DNA of 36,140 nucleotides from an uncultured Methanobrevibacter sp. (GCA_900319985.1 ONQL01000012.1:1-36140); one strand, 5' to 3'; counted from the first letter of the stretch, positions 26,002 through 35,127 are shown. Program-made: numbers and translations. Notes: generated from the letters alone by a model not told the origin.

Positions 26002-26233
26002 AAAATCTTCTATCACTAACTCATTTTTTCATTTTAAATAATTAAAGTAGGCATTAATCAAATTAAATGTATTGAAATTACATACAATTTAATGAAGCAT
26101 TATTTGCATTAACGGCAAGTTTTTTAAAAATCATGTTACTTTTTAGCCATTCATACTGCTGGAATCATAGTAAGTTTTGAATATTTTCAATCTAAAAACG
26201 TTAAGTCTAAACTTAAATTAAAACTATTTTTTT

Positions 26234-26878
26234 TTAAATCTGGCTTTTCAATTCACCATCGTCCAAAGTTCTTATATAGAAAATTACTTTTCTGGTTATA
26301 GGATATGCCAAAAGCTCATATAGGACCTTAAACACTATCTGACAGCAAATCATGGTCAATATCAAATTATTCGGAAAAACGCCAACAAATGAAATTGTAA
26401 TAAAAATGATGGAATCTGCTGTTTCACCTATTACAGTGCTGAGTATGCACCGTACAAATAGCTTGTCATTGTATTTTTCCTTCAGCTTAACCAAAACTAT
26501 TGAATTCAGCAGATTTCCCAGTGTATATGAAATGAGCCCTGCAACAAATAGTCGTGGAGTGGTTGACAGAATCGTTACAAATGAAGAGGCATTCTGACTG
26601 CTTGAAGTAAAGGCCATTGCCACATGATACAGGACAATTGCAATAATATTGATGATAAAACCCAGATAAACGACATCCTTTGTCATGTCATATCCATATA
26701 TTTCAGATAAAATGTCATTTACAATAAATAACACTGGAAATGTTAATATTGAACATGGTAGAGCTATAAATTCGAATTCCAATGTTTTGGTGGCTAATAT
26801 ATTGGATACTATTACTGAAGCACAGAATATTCCTGCCAAATATGCATATACTCTTGTTTTGGTAATATTTTCAAACAT
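26234..26878 (-). CDS. queuosine/archaeosine precursor transporter (VUT/YhhQ family)
   Basis: A 214-residue membrane protein with about six helices; start ATG 26878 (a TTG at 26887 is also open). Family marks of the PF02592 group are FCASVIVSNILATKTLEF, FPVLFIVNDILSEIYGYD, ISYTLGNLLNSIVLVKLKEK, and GETADSIIFITISFVG. Bacterial members import preQ0/preQ1 for queuosine; in methanogens the related tRNA base is archaeosine. It points toward the tiny ORF (convergent), 232 bases away. A truncated duplicate lies at 23154. Confidence 0.85.
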   Translation of the reverse strand: MFENITKTRVYAYLAGIFCASVIVSNILATKTLEFEFIALPCSILTFPVLFIVNDILSEIYGYDMTKDVVYLGFIINIIAIVLYHVAMAFTSSSQNASSFVTILSTTPRLFVAGLISYTLGNLLNSIVLVKLKEKYNDKLFVRCILSTVIGETADSIIFITISFVGVFPNNLILTMICCQIVFKVLYELLAYPITRKVIFYIRTLDDGELKSQI

Positions 26879-27189
26879 GAATATCAAATCCTAAGATATA
26901 TGCTATAATTTTGTTGTTGAAGGTAATTTATTTTTCCCTAAAACAAAGATTTGATTTAGTTTTTAATATTTCATCCGAAAACATTCAGTTTAAACACTAT
27001 CAAATTTTCCTTAAAATTGTTATTTAATTAAGTTATATTTCTTCTTTAAAAAATTTGTGAGGACATCATTTTACAACCCAATTTTCTGAAGAGATTTCCT
27101 CAAAAACATAGTAATTGTCAATAGTATTGACCTTTATTTTCCTTAATTTGGGGAGATGAATTTTTTACATGAAAATCCCTCAGGTTTCC
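26879..27189. other. intergenic stretch with direct repeat and unidentified scrap
   Basis: Contains the transporter promoter and the right-hand direct repeat. On the minus strand 27064-27162 reads KIHLPKLRKIKVNTIDNYY and on to NWVVK and a stop, which looks like the end of a lost gene downstream of the Cas1 remnant. I could not identify it; it does not resemble Cas2. Confidence 0.35.
26959..26994. repeat. direct repeat, right side of copy 2
   Basis: Same sequence as 25152-25186 apart from one extra C (TCATCCGAAAACATTCAG). Confidence 0.75.
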
Positions 27190-27690
27190 TCACCACCGGA
27201 GATAAAACCCTTTGAATTTTTCATTGTCCAATAATGTCTTCACTAAATCTTCGCTCTGTTTTCCAATCAAATCAGAATAGCTAACCGTTTCATCATCATA
27301 TGTTATTGTTGAGTGTATTTTTGCCAAAATTCTTTCAACAATCAATTTTCTTGCTTCCAGTTTTTTTGTATTATTTCTTTTGTCCAAATCTTCAACGCTA
27401 ATCTGTTTTCTGTTAATCAGTCCAATTACAGTCTTGTCAACAATCTGCTGTCTGAATGGCTCTATTAAATCAAATGTTAAACTTGTCCTGCCATAGATAT
27501 CAAAGTGCAGAAAACCGCAGTAGGGATCCAATCCATTGACAAGAATGCTTTTTGTAATTTCGCTTGCAAGAATGGCATAACCGTAATTCAGCATAGAATT
27601 CAAGAGGTCGGTAGGCTTTTTTGTTCTGGAGGCAAAACCAATTTCAAATGGAATGAAATGTTTGATTCCATTCCAATATCCATTTGAAGC
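27190..27690 (-). pseudogene. cas1: Cas1 integrase, C-terminal fragment
   Basis: The minus-strand frame reads YWNGIKHFIPFEIGFASR, KPTDLLNSMLNYGYAILASE, GLDPYCGFLHFD and FDLIEPFRQQIVD. This is the C-terminal half of the CRISPR integrase Cas1, including the conserved His of GFLH and the acidic DLIEPFR. The frame opens after a stop at 27691-27693 and has no proper start; TTG 27603 is only the first possible one. About half of the usual 320-340 residues are missing, including the first catalytic Glu region. No cas2, cas4, effector gene or repeat array is present, so this is a relic. Confidence 0.85.
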
Positions 27691-27779
27691 CTAAACAAAA
27701 GTAGAAATTATAGAGGAAAAATCATATTTTTCGAAATAAAGTAAGATTGTCCTAAAGAGTTATTAGATGAATAAGTTGA

Positions 27780-27977
27780 GTGGTTACAATTTGTAACCAA
27801 CTGAAATTACCATCCCGTAAAATTAAAAATCCTGAATGTTTTTATGAAAGTAAAAACGTTGCTATTGATGGGAGAAATATTGCAGGTATTGCTCGAAGGG
27901 AATTGGAAGCAATGATAGGAAAGAAAGTATTCAGCAGCAAAAATTCTAAAATCCAAACTGTTGATGAAAAATTTTAG
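27780..27977 (+). pseudogene. tail of a BRO/DinD-like protein (fragment)
   Basis: The 65-codon frame has NVAIDGRNIAGIARRELEAM followed by IGKKVFSSKNSK. This resembles the C-terminal 'GG-VA--AR-E-E--TGK-V-S--N' segment of phage BRO-N/antirepressor and DinD-like proteins. No Bro-N domain precedes it, and the GTG start lacks a ribosome site, so a decayed fragment is likely. Confidence 0.4.
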
Positions 27978-28052
27978 TTTAAATAATGATTGTTTGACTT
28001 CAAGTTACAATACTCTGGAAAATTTTTGTTAATATCTATATTTTTTTAAAAT

Positions 28053-28110
28053 ACTAGTCTTTATATATAACTAGTATGTTAGAAAATACTAGTCTTTATA
28101 AATAACTAGT
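28053..28110 (+). promoter_or_regulatory. tandem promoter with four ACTAGT sites
   Basis: ACTAGT occurs at 28053, 28070, 28088 and 28105. Between each pair lies a TATA box: CTTTATATATA (28059-28069) and CTTTATAAATA (28094-28104). Each unit, AAAATACTAGTCTTTATA and onward to ACTAGT, is about 31 bases. The second TATA would start RNA near 28120, just before GGAGG (28131) and the ATPase ATG (28144). A repressor binding ACTAGT would block TBP directly. Confidence 0.65.
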
Positions 28111-28143
28111 TACATATATAATAATAGTTATGGAGGAATAACA

Positions 28144-29598
28144 ATGAAAGATTTACAAATGATATATATTAGAAATCAAATCTTAACAATGCCAATGAAA
28201 GTAAATCAGGAGTTAACACATAAAAACAAAAAATTCAATAAACGTTCAGATTATGGGAATATTATCAGATATGTTGATAATTTCCTTGAAGGAGAAAATA
28301 TAAACCGATTTCTTGTTTTACCTGGTCTGCGAGATGTTGGAAAAACAACTATATTATTTCAAGTTTATGAGTATCTCCTAAAAGAAAAAAACATAACTCC
28401 TCAGAATATTTTGTATTTTTCTTGTGATAGATTAAAAAGAACTGGAAATGTTGATATTTTTGATGTTGTCAATTATTATTGTGAATCATTTCATAATTCA
28501 CTAATTGAAACATTACCTTCACCAGTATTCATTTTGATTGATGAAGCCCAATATGATAAGGAATGGGCGCTGAACGGAAAATTGATATTTGACGGATCTA
28601 AAAATATTTTCATTATTCTTAGTGGTTCATCTGCACTAAAGCTTTCCAATAATCCTGATGCAGCAAGAAGATTATTGAATATTCCAATTTATCCATTAAC
28701 ATATTGTGAACATTTAAAATTAAAATATGGAAATTTTAAAAATGATATTTCTCCTTCATTAATTCAAATGATTTTCGATGGTAAAACACAAAATAGTGCT
28801 GAAATAGAAAGAGCAATGATTAATATCTATTCAAATTTCAAAAACTATGTCCCATCCGAATGGAAGAATTTCCTACAGTTTGGTGGTTTTCCGTCCTCAT
28901 TTTTTCAAAATACAAATGAAATAACTAAAAAAATAGTTGATATGGTTGAAAAAGTAGTAACAACAGATATGAACAATATCGAAGGTATTACCCGTGACAC
29001 ACAAAATCTTGCCTTTCAGATTTTGAATTACTTTGCTTTTCAAAATCCCTGTGAGGTCTCAAAAGGTTCACTTTCAAATCAGTTTGATGCCAAAAAACCA
29101 TTAGTCACAAAAGTTTTGGATATCCTTGAAAAAACACAATTGATATTTCATATTGAAGCGTTTACCTCCTCAGTTAAAAGAACAACAAAACCTCATGAAT
29201 ATTTTTTTGCAACACCAAGTTTAAAGCATAATCTTGCATTGGATGTAGGCAATGCCATGCTTGAAGATGAAACAGCATATTTCGGAAAGCTTCTTGAAAA
29301 TTATGTAGCTTCAAGTTTTCATGATTTAGACAATAAAAGCAGTATATCTTACAAAACATATTATGATGACAGCAATAAGATGAGAAGTGATAAAAATGTT
29401 GATTTTATCGTTCAAAGGGGATTGGAAAAACCTATTCCTATTGAAGTAAGTTGCGGAGATAAGGATAAAAGTCAAATTAAGCGTGCAATAAAAAAATATA
29501 ATTCTTCCCATGGAATTATTATTTCAAATACTACTCCAAATATTGTCAAAAACGACAATATTATTTGTATACCTCCGGAAATATTTGCTTTTATCTAG
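28144..29598 (+). CDS. AAA-family ATPase with DUF4143-type C-terminus
   Basis: A 484-residue ATPase. Walker A is GLRDVGKTT (residues 61-69) and Walker B is VFILIDEA (128-135). The central part has FIILSGSSALKLS, ARRLLNIPIYPLTYCEHLK and later FGGFPSSFF, as in the large archaeal/bacterial AAA_14 plus DUF4143 family. The C-terminal PIEVSCGDKDKSQIKRAIKK is the nuclease-like or binding fold (PD-(D/E)XK-like: D...E-V). These proteins are abundant in methanogens with no fixed role; some are mobile or defence associated. GGAGG sits eight bases before the ATG, under the four-site ACTAGT promoter. Confidence 0.8.
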   Translation: MKDLQMIYIRNQILTMPMKVNQELTHKNKKFNKRSDYGNIIRYVDNFLEGENINRFLVLPGLRDVGKTTILFQVYEYLLKEKNITPQNILYFSCDRLKRTGNVDIFDVVNYYCESFHNSLIETLPSPVFILIDEAQYDKEWALNGKLIFDGSKNIFIILSGSSALKLSNNPDAARRLLNIPIYPLTYCEHLKLKYGNFKNDISPSLIQMIFDGKTQNSAEIERAMINIYSNFKNYVPSEWKNFLQFGGFPSSFFQNTNEITKKIVDMVEKVVTTDMNNIEGITRDTQNLAFQILNYFAFQNPCEVSKGSLSNQFDAKKPLVTKVLDILEKTQLIFHIEAFTSSVKRTTKPHEYFFATPSLKHNLALDVGNAMLEDETAYFGKLLENYVASSFHDLDNKSSISYKTYYDDSNKMRSDKNVDFIVQRGLEKPIPIEVSCGDKDKSQIKRAIKKYNSSHGIIISNTTPNIVKNDNIICIPPEIFAFI

Positions 29599-29878
29599 AT
29601 TTTGAAATTGTCATACCTAGCATCAATATTTTAAGCAGATGTTTTAAGAATAAGTTTGCTCCAGATTATGATGATTGAAAAAAAGACATTTACAGATATT
29701 TCCCCCTCATATTTAAGCGATGAAAACTCATTGTATCGTACAATATCAAGATTTAAAGTTGATTATCCCGATTTAATTTACAAAGTCCGGTTAAATCAAA
29801 TACAAAGTTATTGGGAATGTTTAATAATTATCATGTTAAAAAATATTATTAAATTTAATAGTTGGAGAATCAATAAAT
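29599..29878. other. intergenic with a possible short ORF
   Basis: The plus-strand frame from ATG 29671 reads MIEKKTFTDISPSYLSDENS, then YRTISRFKVDYPDLIYKVRL, and runs to 29886 into the MFS start. The first 40 residues look protein-like and the rest does not, so it may be the head of a lost gene. No family was recognised. The MFS ribosome site GGAG lies at 29864. Confidence 0.3.
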
Positions 29879-31396
29879 ATGAATGAAAGGGCTAGTGAAA
29901 ATTCTTGGATTCCATTAATAGTGGTGGCTTGTGCTTCATTTATTATAGTATTGGACACTTTATTCATGAATGTCAGCATTTCTAAAATTGTTGTGGATTT
30001 GAATACTGATGTCAGTACCATTCAAATGATTGTGTCGTTTTATACGCTCATTACTGCCGCATTCATACTGCTCAGTACCAAACTTCAGGACATGGTTGAT
30101 AAAAAGAAACTGTTTTTAATTGGTGCTGCACTTTTTGGTATCGGCACATTTACAGCAGCAATAAGCTCAAGTACCACAATGCTTTTTGTAGGATGGGCAG
30201 CGATTGAAGGAGTTGCCGGAGCACTAATGCTACCTGCCATAGTTTCAATAATAAGTGGAACATATTCCGGCAAAAAACGTACAGTTGCTTTAGCGACTTT
30301 GGGGATGGTAACAGCAACTGCTGATGTTTTAGCTCCACTCCTTGGTGGGATTATTACAACTTATTTAAGTTGGAGATATGCTTTTGCATTCGAATTGATA
30401 ATCATTTTCTTTATTTTGGGAATGAGAAATAGAATACCTGATTTCAAACCTACTGAATCTAAAAACGATTTGGACATTATTGGTGCAATAATTTCCGGTA
30501 TCGGTCTTGTTTTGCTTATACTCGGTATTTTGACTTTGAATAAGGATGTTACTGCCAGCATAAGTGAGATAATTTTGGGATTAATAGTCTTGGCAATCTT
30601 TATATGGTATGAACTCAAAAGAAAAAGGAACGGAAAGGTTCCATTGCTTGATGTCGATTTATTTAAGGATAAGAATTTGCGTCTGGGTGCATCTATTAAG
30701 CTATTATATAATATTATAATATCTGGAACATTTTTTGTATTGCCTCTGTTTTTCCAAAGTGTATTGCAGTTAAATCCATTCTATACTGGTGTGGCTTCAA
30801 TTCCGTTTTGTATGGGTTTGCTTATTTTTTCAGTGACCGCTCCAAAATTAATTGGAAAAGTGAATCACAAGACACTCCTGGCAATAGGATGTATAATATC
30901 TATCGTCGGATGTCTGATTTTAAGTTATCAATTTAAATTAAATACAACAATGCTGGATTTAATTCCGGGACAGTTTTTACTCGGGGCAGGACTTGGTTTC
31001 ATGATGGCTTTGACAGTAGACGTTGCATTATTCGATATTCCTGATGAAAGCCAAAATAACGCATCGGGCATTGTTACAACTGGAGATACATTAGGTTCAT
31101 CAATGGGTACGGCAATTATTGGAATAATTCTAATTCTTGGAGTTATGGGGGGTATTAGTACTGCAGTCGATACCTACGCACCGGCTTATTCAGGAGACGA
31201 GCAATTCCATCAGGAGGTCTATGATTACTTCCAAAAATTAGATACTATAAATGGACAAGACAGTATTATTGTAAATACTGCAGATATAATTATCCAAAAT
31301 GCAATGGCAACCGTAATGTATGCATTGGCCATTATTACAGGGGTTATTTTAATTCTTACACTGAGGATCAAAGATAAAAATATTAAAAAACAATGA
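29879..31396 (+). CDS. MFS multidrug exporter, DHA2 (EmrB/QacA) family
   Basis: A 505-residue integral membrane protein with about fourteen helices. VVLDTLFMNVSISKIVVDL is the DHA2 motif D1 region. LQDMVDKKKLFLIG is motif A-like, and WAAIEGVAGALMLPAIVSII and ATADVLAPLLGGIITTYLSWRYAF correspond to motifs B and C, as in proton-driven drug exporters. The physiological export substrate is unknown. It is a stand-alone gene with no regulator adjacent. A tiny ORF overlaps its stop codon (ATGA). Confidence 0.9.
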   Translation: MNERASENSWIPLIVVACASFIIVLDTLFMNVSISKIVVDLNTDVSTIQMIVSFYTLITAAFILLSTKLQDMVDKKKLFLIGAALFGIGTFTAAISSSTTMLFVGWAAIEGVAGALMLPAIVSIISGTYSGKKRTVALATLGMVTATADVLAPLLGGIITTYLSWRYAFAFELIIIFFILGMRNRIPDFKPTESKNDLDIIGAIISGIGLVLLILGILTLNKDVTASISEIILGLIVLAIFIWYELKRKRNGKVPLLDVDLFKDKNLRLGASIKLLYNIIISGTFFVLPLFFQSVLQLNPFYTGVASIPFCMGLLIFSVTAPKLIGKVNHKTLLAIGCIISIVGCLILSYQFKLNTTMLDLIPGQFLLGAGLGFMMALTVDVALFDIPDESQNNASGIVTTGDTLGSSMGTAIIGIILILGVMGGISTAVDTYAPAYSGDEQFHQEVYDYFQKLDTINGQDSIIVNTADIIIQNAMATVMYALAIITGVILILTLRIKDKNIKKQ

Positions 31397-31585
31397 GAGT
31401 TTATGAACCTCCGGATGAATTATTGGAATATATTGAATAAGCATTCGCCGATTTTAATAATTTGGAAGGCGTCTGATGTTTCGAATCCCTCTATTCAGGA
31501 TAAAAAATTAATTCTATGTTCAAAAGATGAAAAATGTCCAATGGTATCTAATGATTTGGATTTAACATTTTTCCGTGAGAATTGA
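31393..31585 (+). pseudogene. degraded small ORF after the MFS gene
   Basis: An ATG overlapping the MFS stop (31393) reads MRVYEPPDELLEYIE and a stop, AFADFNNLEGV continues in the same frame, and SDVSNPSIQDKKLILCSKDE and onward to FFREN continues in another. Joined, these make one plausible protein of about 65 residues broken by a stop and a frameshift. Identity is unknown. Confidence 0.35.
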
Positions 31586-31665
31586 TTAAATGAAATTTAG
31601 TTCATGAAATAATTGATTTCAAGTCTATTAATTTTAATGTTTGAGAGTAACACTCTTTTGGTGTA

Positions 31666-32127
31666 TTATTTCTTCAATTCTCTCTTGTGGTTCATGTGTA
31701 TTCCGATATGACCGATTCCAAGAATCACTGAAAATGCAATCAGAAACATGTTTTCACATGAAATACCCAGTATGAGAAATGCAAAAACGGGAAGAGTTGC
31801 TCCGGGAAGAGGAATTCCAAACATGTTACAGTACATATCCGACATTTTCCTTTCGCTTCTGAAATACCGAATCCAATAGATTTCATAGAGAATCATTAGG
31901 ACAAATGCAATAACAGTCAAAATGGACACGTTCGCAAAATCAACCCCACAGAACAGGGCAAATATGGAAACGGCTACTTCTCCGATTCTTTCAATTGCAA
32001 CTAAAACACTGTTTTCATTGGATGAGTATTTTTCATAGTCTTTTGGCTGATTTTTGGACCACATAATGTTTGGAATCATCAGCATCACCAAAAACAGGAG
32101 TCCCACAGATGAAAAAGCGAAATTCAT
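31666..32127 (-). CDS. small integral membrane protein
   Basis: A 153-residue protein with four to five membrane helices. MNFAFSSVGLLFLVMLMIPN leads into WSKNQPKDYEKYSSNEN, then three hydrophobic segments, a short loop CNMFGIPLPGATLPVFAFL and a basic end HMNHKRELKK. I do not assign a family; similar small proteins of unknown function occur in gut Firmicutes and methanogens. Its ATG overlaps the stop of the 46-codon ORF upstream (ATGA), so the two are translationally coupled. Confidence 0.6.
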   Translation of the reverse strand: MNFAFSSVGLLFLVMLMIPNIMWSKNQPKDYEKYSSNENSVLVAIERIGEVAVSIFALFCGVDFANVSILTVIAFVLMILYEIYWIRYFRSERKMSDMYCNMFGIPLPGATLPVFAFLILGISCENMFLIAFSVILGIGHIGIHMNHKRELKK

Positions 32128-32264
32128 AATTGCACCTTCGGATTTGCATGTATCCTACGACATTTGGGGCAATAATTTTCCATTTTTGCCATATCAACAC
32201 ACCCCATACCTGCTGCCAAGTTCCATGCTGTCCAAACGATATGGTCTGTTCGGCATATTGGCAT
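32124..32264 (-). CDS. 46-aa protein with CPxCRR motif
   Basis: Start ATG 32264, with GGTGAT five bases upstream (rc 32270-32275). It reads MPICRTDHIVWTAWNLAAGM then GCVDMAKMENYCPKCRRIH and a stop overlapping the next ATG. Cys at 4, 22, 32 and 35 could form a small zinc site. A shorter start at Met25 is possible. No family was recognised. The strong ribosome site and four-base overlap support a real gene. Confidence 0.5.
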   Translation of the reverse strand: MPICRTDHIVWTAWNLAAGMGCVDMAKMENYCPKCRRIHANPKVQL

Positions 32265-32748
32265 ATTAAATCACCTTTTATACTTATGTATAATAAGCTA
32301 TAAATAAGTTGTTTCTCATGTTATGTTGAAACAAAATGCGTTTGATTAAATTTCTATGCTTTAATTGCATGTCGGCAGGAAAATTAACAGGTTTTGCATT
32401 GTAATTTGGGAGGATTTTTCAGATGGTGAATTAAAGATTAAATGCGGTTTTCTAAAAGTTATACGGGGATTTGGGAACTGAAAATCCCATTGTCAATTAA
32501 ATTTTACATGAAAAAACATTATTTGGTTTGTGCTCAAAAATGGGATGATATCTGGTGTTGGAATAGAAACATAATTTGCTTTTACAGGAAGGACAATACT
32601 CATCAATCTGCAGTCGATTATGACACCAATCTGTCTAATTAAATTCACACAAAATCCTACATTTTAAAAAAATCAATATTCCAATTTGTAAAGTAATCAA
32701 AAAAAATTATATTATATCTTAACAAAAATATATCTAACAAATAATTTC
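32265..32748. other. 484-base intergenic with possible decayed coding traces
   Basis: Short open pieces (for example FCIVIWEDFSDGELKIKCGF in one frame near 32393-32452, and a 66-codon frame 32442-32642) overlap, and no single start fits them. They may be a dead gene. TATA-like elements lie near 32300 (minus strand) and 32705-32733 (plus strand, before the adhesin). Confidence 0.3.
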
Positions 32749-35127
32749 ATGGAGATGGCTTTTTTGTTTAATGGGAAACTTGTTGTGATAACAATAATTC
32801 TTGCTTGTTTACTTGCAGTTTCTGCGGTAAGTGCGGCAGATAATGATACGGACGAAGTTGTCGGTATGGAAATGCCTGATGATGTTATGGGTGTTGATTG
32901 TGACAATCAGTTAGCTGGCGCTAATGATTTCGATGCCGGTACTTTTGATGATTTGACTGATGAAATCAATGCCGTTGAGGACGGGGGTGTATTGAACCTT
33001 ACAAAAGACTACAGATATGCTAACGGCTCAACAGGCGGAATTAAAATAAATAGGTCAATTACCATTGACGGAGGTGGAAACACTCTGGATGGAAAACACG
33101 TCTCCAGAATATTCAACGTGACTGCAGGCAATGTGGCTTTAAAGAATTTGAAATTCACCAATGCTCAATTCACCGGCAATGGAGGTGCCATTAACTGGAA
33201 CGCAAAAGATGGCATCCTGAGCAACTGTACTTTTGTTGGTTGCTTTGCATCAAATGGAGGTGCCGTATATGCATCATTTTCAACACTCCGTTTTACTGAC
33301 TGTTTCTTTTCAGACAATTCTGCAGTCAACGGAGCTTGTGTATATGTTGCAGATTCAATTGCTGAATTTATCAATGCCTCATTCATAAATAATAGTGCAA
33401 CCAATGCTTCCGCCGCCATCTTCAGCATGCTTTCACTCAATTCGATAGAGGGGTGTGATTTCATCAATAATACAGTCAGCGGCAAGTCTCCGTTTGGGGG
33501 AGCAATTGCCTTTTATCAATATGAAAGCGATATCAGTAATTCCAGATTCATAGGCAATTCAATAAATGGAGACTACGGCTATGGAAGCTCCATATTTAAT
33601 TACGGCATTTTGAATGTGGAAAACACCACAATTGTAAACAACACTCAAAACACCCGAAACAGAATTGGCGATAGCATTTACACCATAATCGGAAAGGCCA
33701 ATCTGAAAGGCTGCACTATAGAAAACAATTCCTGCACAGGTAATGAGGACATAATCTATGCTCTCTTTTGGCCAATGGTATTTGACAAGGTATTCGATGA
33801 GGCAGATACGGTCATTCCGGCAAAGTATGACTTGAGAGATGTCACTCTGGAAAACGGAACAGCCGTATCATATGTGTCTCCAATTAAGGATCAGAAAAAT
33901 TCAGGTACCTGCTGGGCTTTTGCTGGAATCGGTGCTTTGGAGTCATATCTTCTTGAAAGTGAAAACAGGCTGTATAACTTTTCTGAAAACCATCAAAAAA
34001 ACATAATGGGTCCCTATACAAAAGGAGGATGGGTATTCATGAGGGGAGGCGGAACTGCCAAAACCCTTGCATACTGGAGCAGGTGGTCAGGACCCGTCAA
34101 TGCCAGTGATGATCCCTTCAATGAAACTTCCAAGGTATCACCAACCAATCTGACTGTCATTAAGCATGTTCAGGATGTTGTATATCTTCCGGTAATGGAT
34201 ATTGTTCAGTTAAAGCTTGCGGTGTTTAAATACGGTTCTATCAACGGAACAACATTTGAAAGTGAAGTTTCACCGATTGTCTCATTGCCTCAGTTTTCTT
34301 CCCATGTGGTTGATATCGTCGGATGGGATGATAACTATCCGGGCTCCAATTTTGGTGAAAACATTCCAGACGGGGCATTCATATTAAAAAACAGTTTCGG
34401 TACAAGCGAATATAGCACAAAATTAAATAAGACAATCTATTATGAAGGCGAAGGCTTCAACTACATCTCATATTATGACATGGCACTTTCAAAGGAAAAC
34501 ATTCCATATGCTATTGTGAATGTGGAGGATGTGGACAACTATAGGGAGAATTATTATTATGATCCTGCCGGAACACTCGTCAATTTAGGATTCAATAACC
34601 AAACAGCATGGTTTTCCAATCAGTTCGTTTCAAACAACTCTTACCCTCTTGCAGCATTCAGCCTATATACATTCGGTGTCGATTCCGCCTATGAAGCTTA
34701 TGTCTATGTCAATGACAATCTCTCATACACCCAATGCGGCGTCATTCACAATCCTGGATACAATACAGTCAAATTGAGCGATTACGTTGATTTGAAAAGA
34801 AATGATGTTTTCAGGATTGAAATAAAGCTAACCACTCCGAACTGCACATATCCGATTCCCGTCAGCTGTGATGTCAATGAATGGATTGCAAATACGTCTT
34901 CATCTCCAAACCAGTCATTCATAAGTCCTGACGGCATCAACTGGATAGACCTGCACTACGCCCATAAGGCTCTCTATCAAAACTCAGGAAGCGTTAGTTA
35001 TGCTGATTTTTCAAATGCAGTCGTCTGTTTAAAGGCTTTCACATTCGATTTTGGAATAATTACGCAGGACATGGTTAAAATCTATAAAAACGATTCTCAG
35101 AACCCGCTATGCAAATTTCACAGCTGA
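32749..35127 (+). CDS. adhesin-like protein with papain-family (C1A) domain, frameshifted at its end
   Basis: A 792-residue secreted protein. The signal peptide is MEMAFLFNGKLVVITIILACLLAVSAVSA. Beta-helix repeats ('GGAINWNAKDGILSNCTF' type) fill residues about 70-340. A papain-like domain covers about 355-580, with Q382 and C388 in KDQKNSGTCWAFAG, H519 in SSHVVDIVGW and N548 in LKNSFG, so the catalytic set is complete. A beta-rich region follows. The frame ends at 35127 in CKFHS, but RYANFTAENNIEV and the Ig-like tail continue one base out of frame. A surface protease-adhesin role is inferred. Confidence 0.75.
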   Translation: MEMAFLFNGKLVVITIILACLLAVSAVSAADNDTDEVVGMEMPDDVMGVDCDNQLAGANDFDAGTFDDLTDEINAVEDGGVLNLTKDYRYANGSTGGIKINRSITIDGGGNTLDGKHVSRIFNVTAGNVALKNLKFTNAQFTGNGGAINWNAKDGILSNCTFVGCFASNGGAVYASFSTLRFTDCFFSDNSAVNGACVYVADSIAEFINASFINNSATNASAAIFSMLSLNSIEGCDFINNTVSGKSPFGGAIAFYQYESDISNSRFIGNSINGDYGYGSSIFNYGILNVENTTIVNNTQNTRNRIGDSIYTIIGKANLKGCTIENNSCTGNEDIIYALFWPMVFDKVFDEADTVIPAKYDLRDVTLENGTAVSYVSPIKDQKNSGTCWAFAGIGALESYLLESENRLYNFSENHQKNIMGPYTKGGWVFMRGGGTAKTLAYWSRWSGPVNASDDPFNETSKVSPTNLTVIKHVQDVVYLPVMDIVQLKLAVFKYGSINGTTFESEVSPIVSLPQFSSHVVDIVGWDDNYPGSNFGENIPDGAFILKNSFGTSEYSTKLNKTIYYEGEGFNYISYYDMALSKENIPYAIVNVEDVDNYRENYYYDPAGTLVNLGFNNQTAWFSNQFVSNNSYPLAAFSLYTFGVDSAYEAYVYVNDNLSYTQCGVIHNPGYNTVKLSDYVDLKRNDVFRIEIKLTTPNCTYPIPVSCDVNEWIANTSSSPNQSFISPDGINWIDLHYAHKALYQNSGSVSYADFSNAVVCLKAFTFDFGIITQDMVKIYKNDSQNPLCKFHS

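Larger units (their letters stand above)
25189..26540. repeat. duplicated block, copy 2
   Basis: Same order and orientation as 22251-23423: amidohydrolase scrap, structured element, tiny ORF, transporter. Here the tiny ORF and transporter are intact. Direct repeats flank it at 25152 and 26959. Confidence 0.85.

Noticed and set aside
22251..26540. Duplicated block as an insertion sequence
   Set aside because: No transposase gene and no terminal inverted repeats; it carries ordinary genes in chromosomal order.
27190..28143. CRISPR array next to the Cas1 remnant
   Set aside because: No regularly spaced repeats were seen; the ACTAGT repeats have 11-base TATA spacers and are a promoter.
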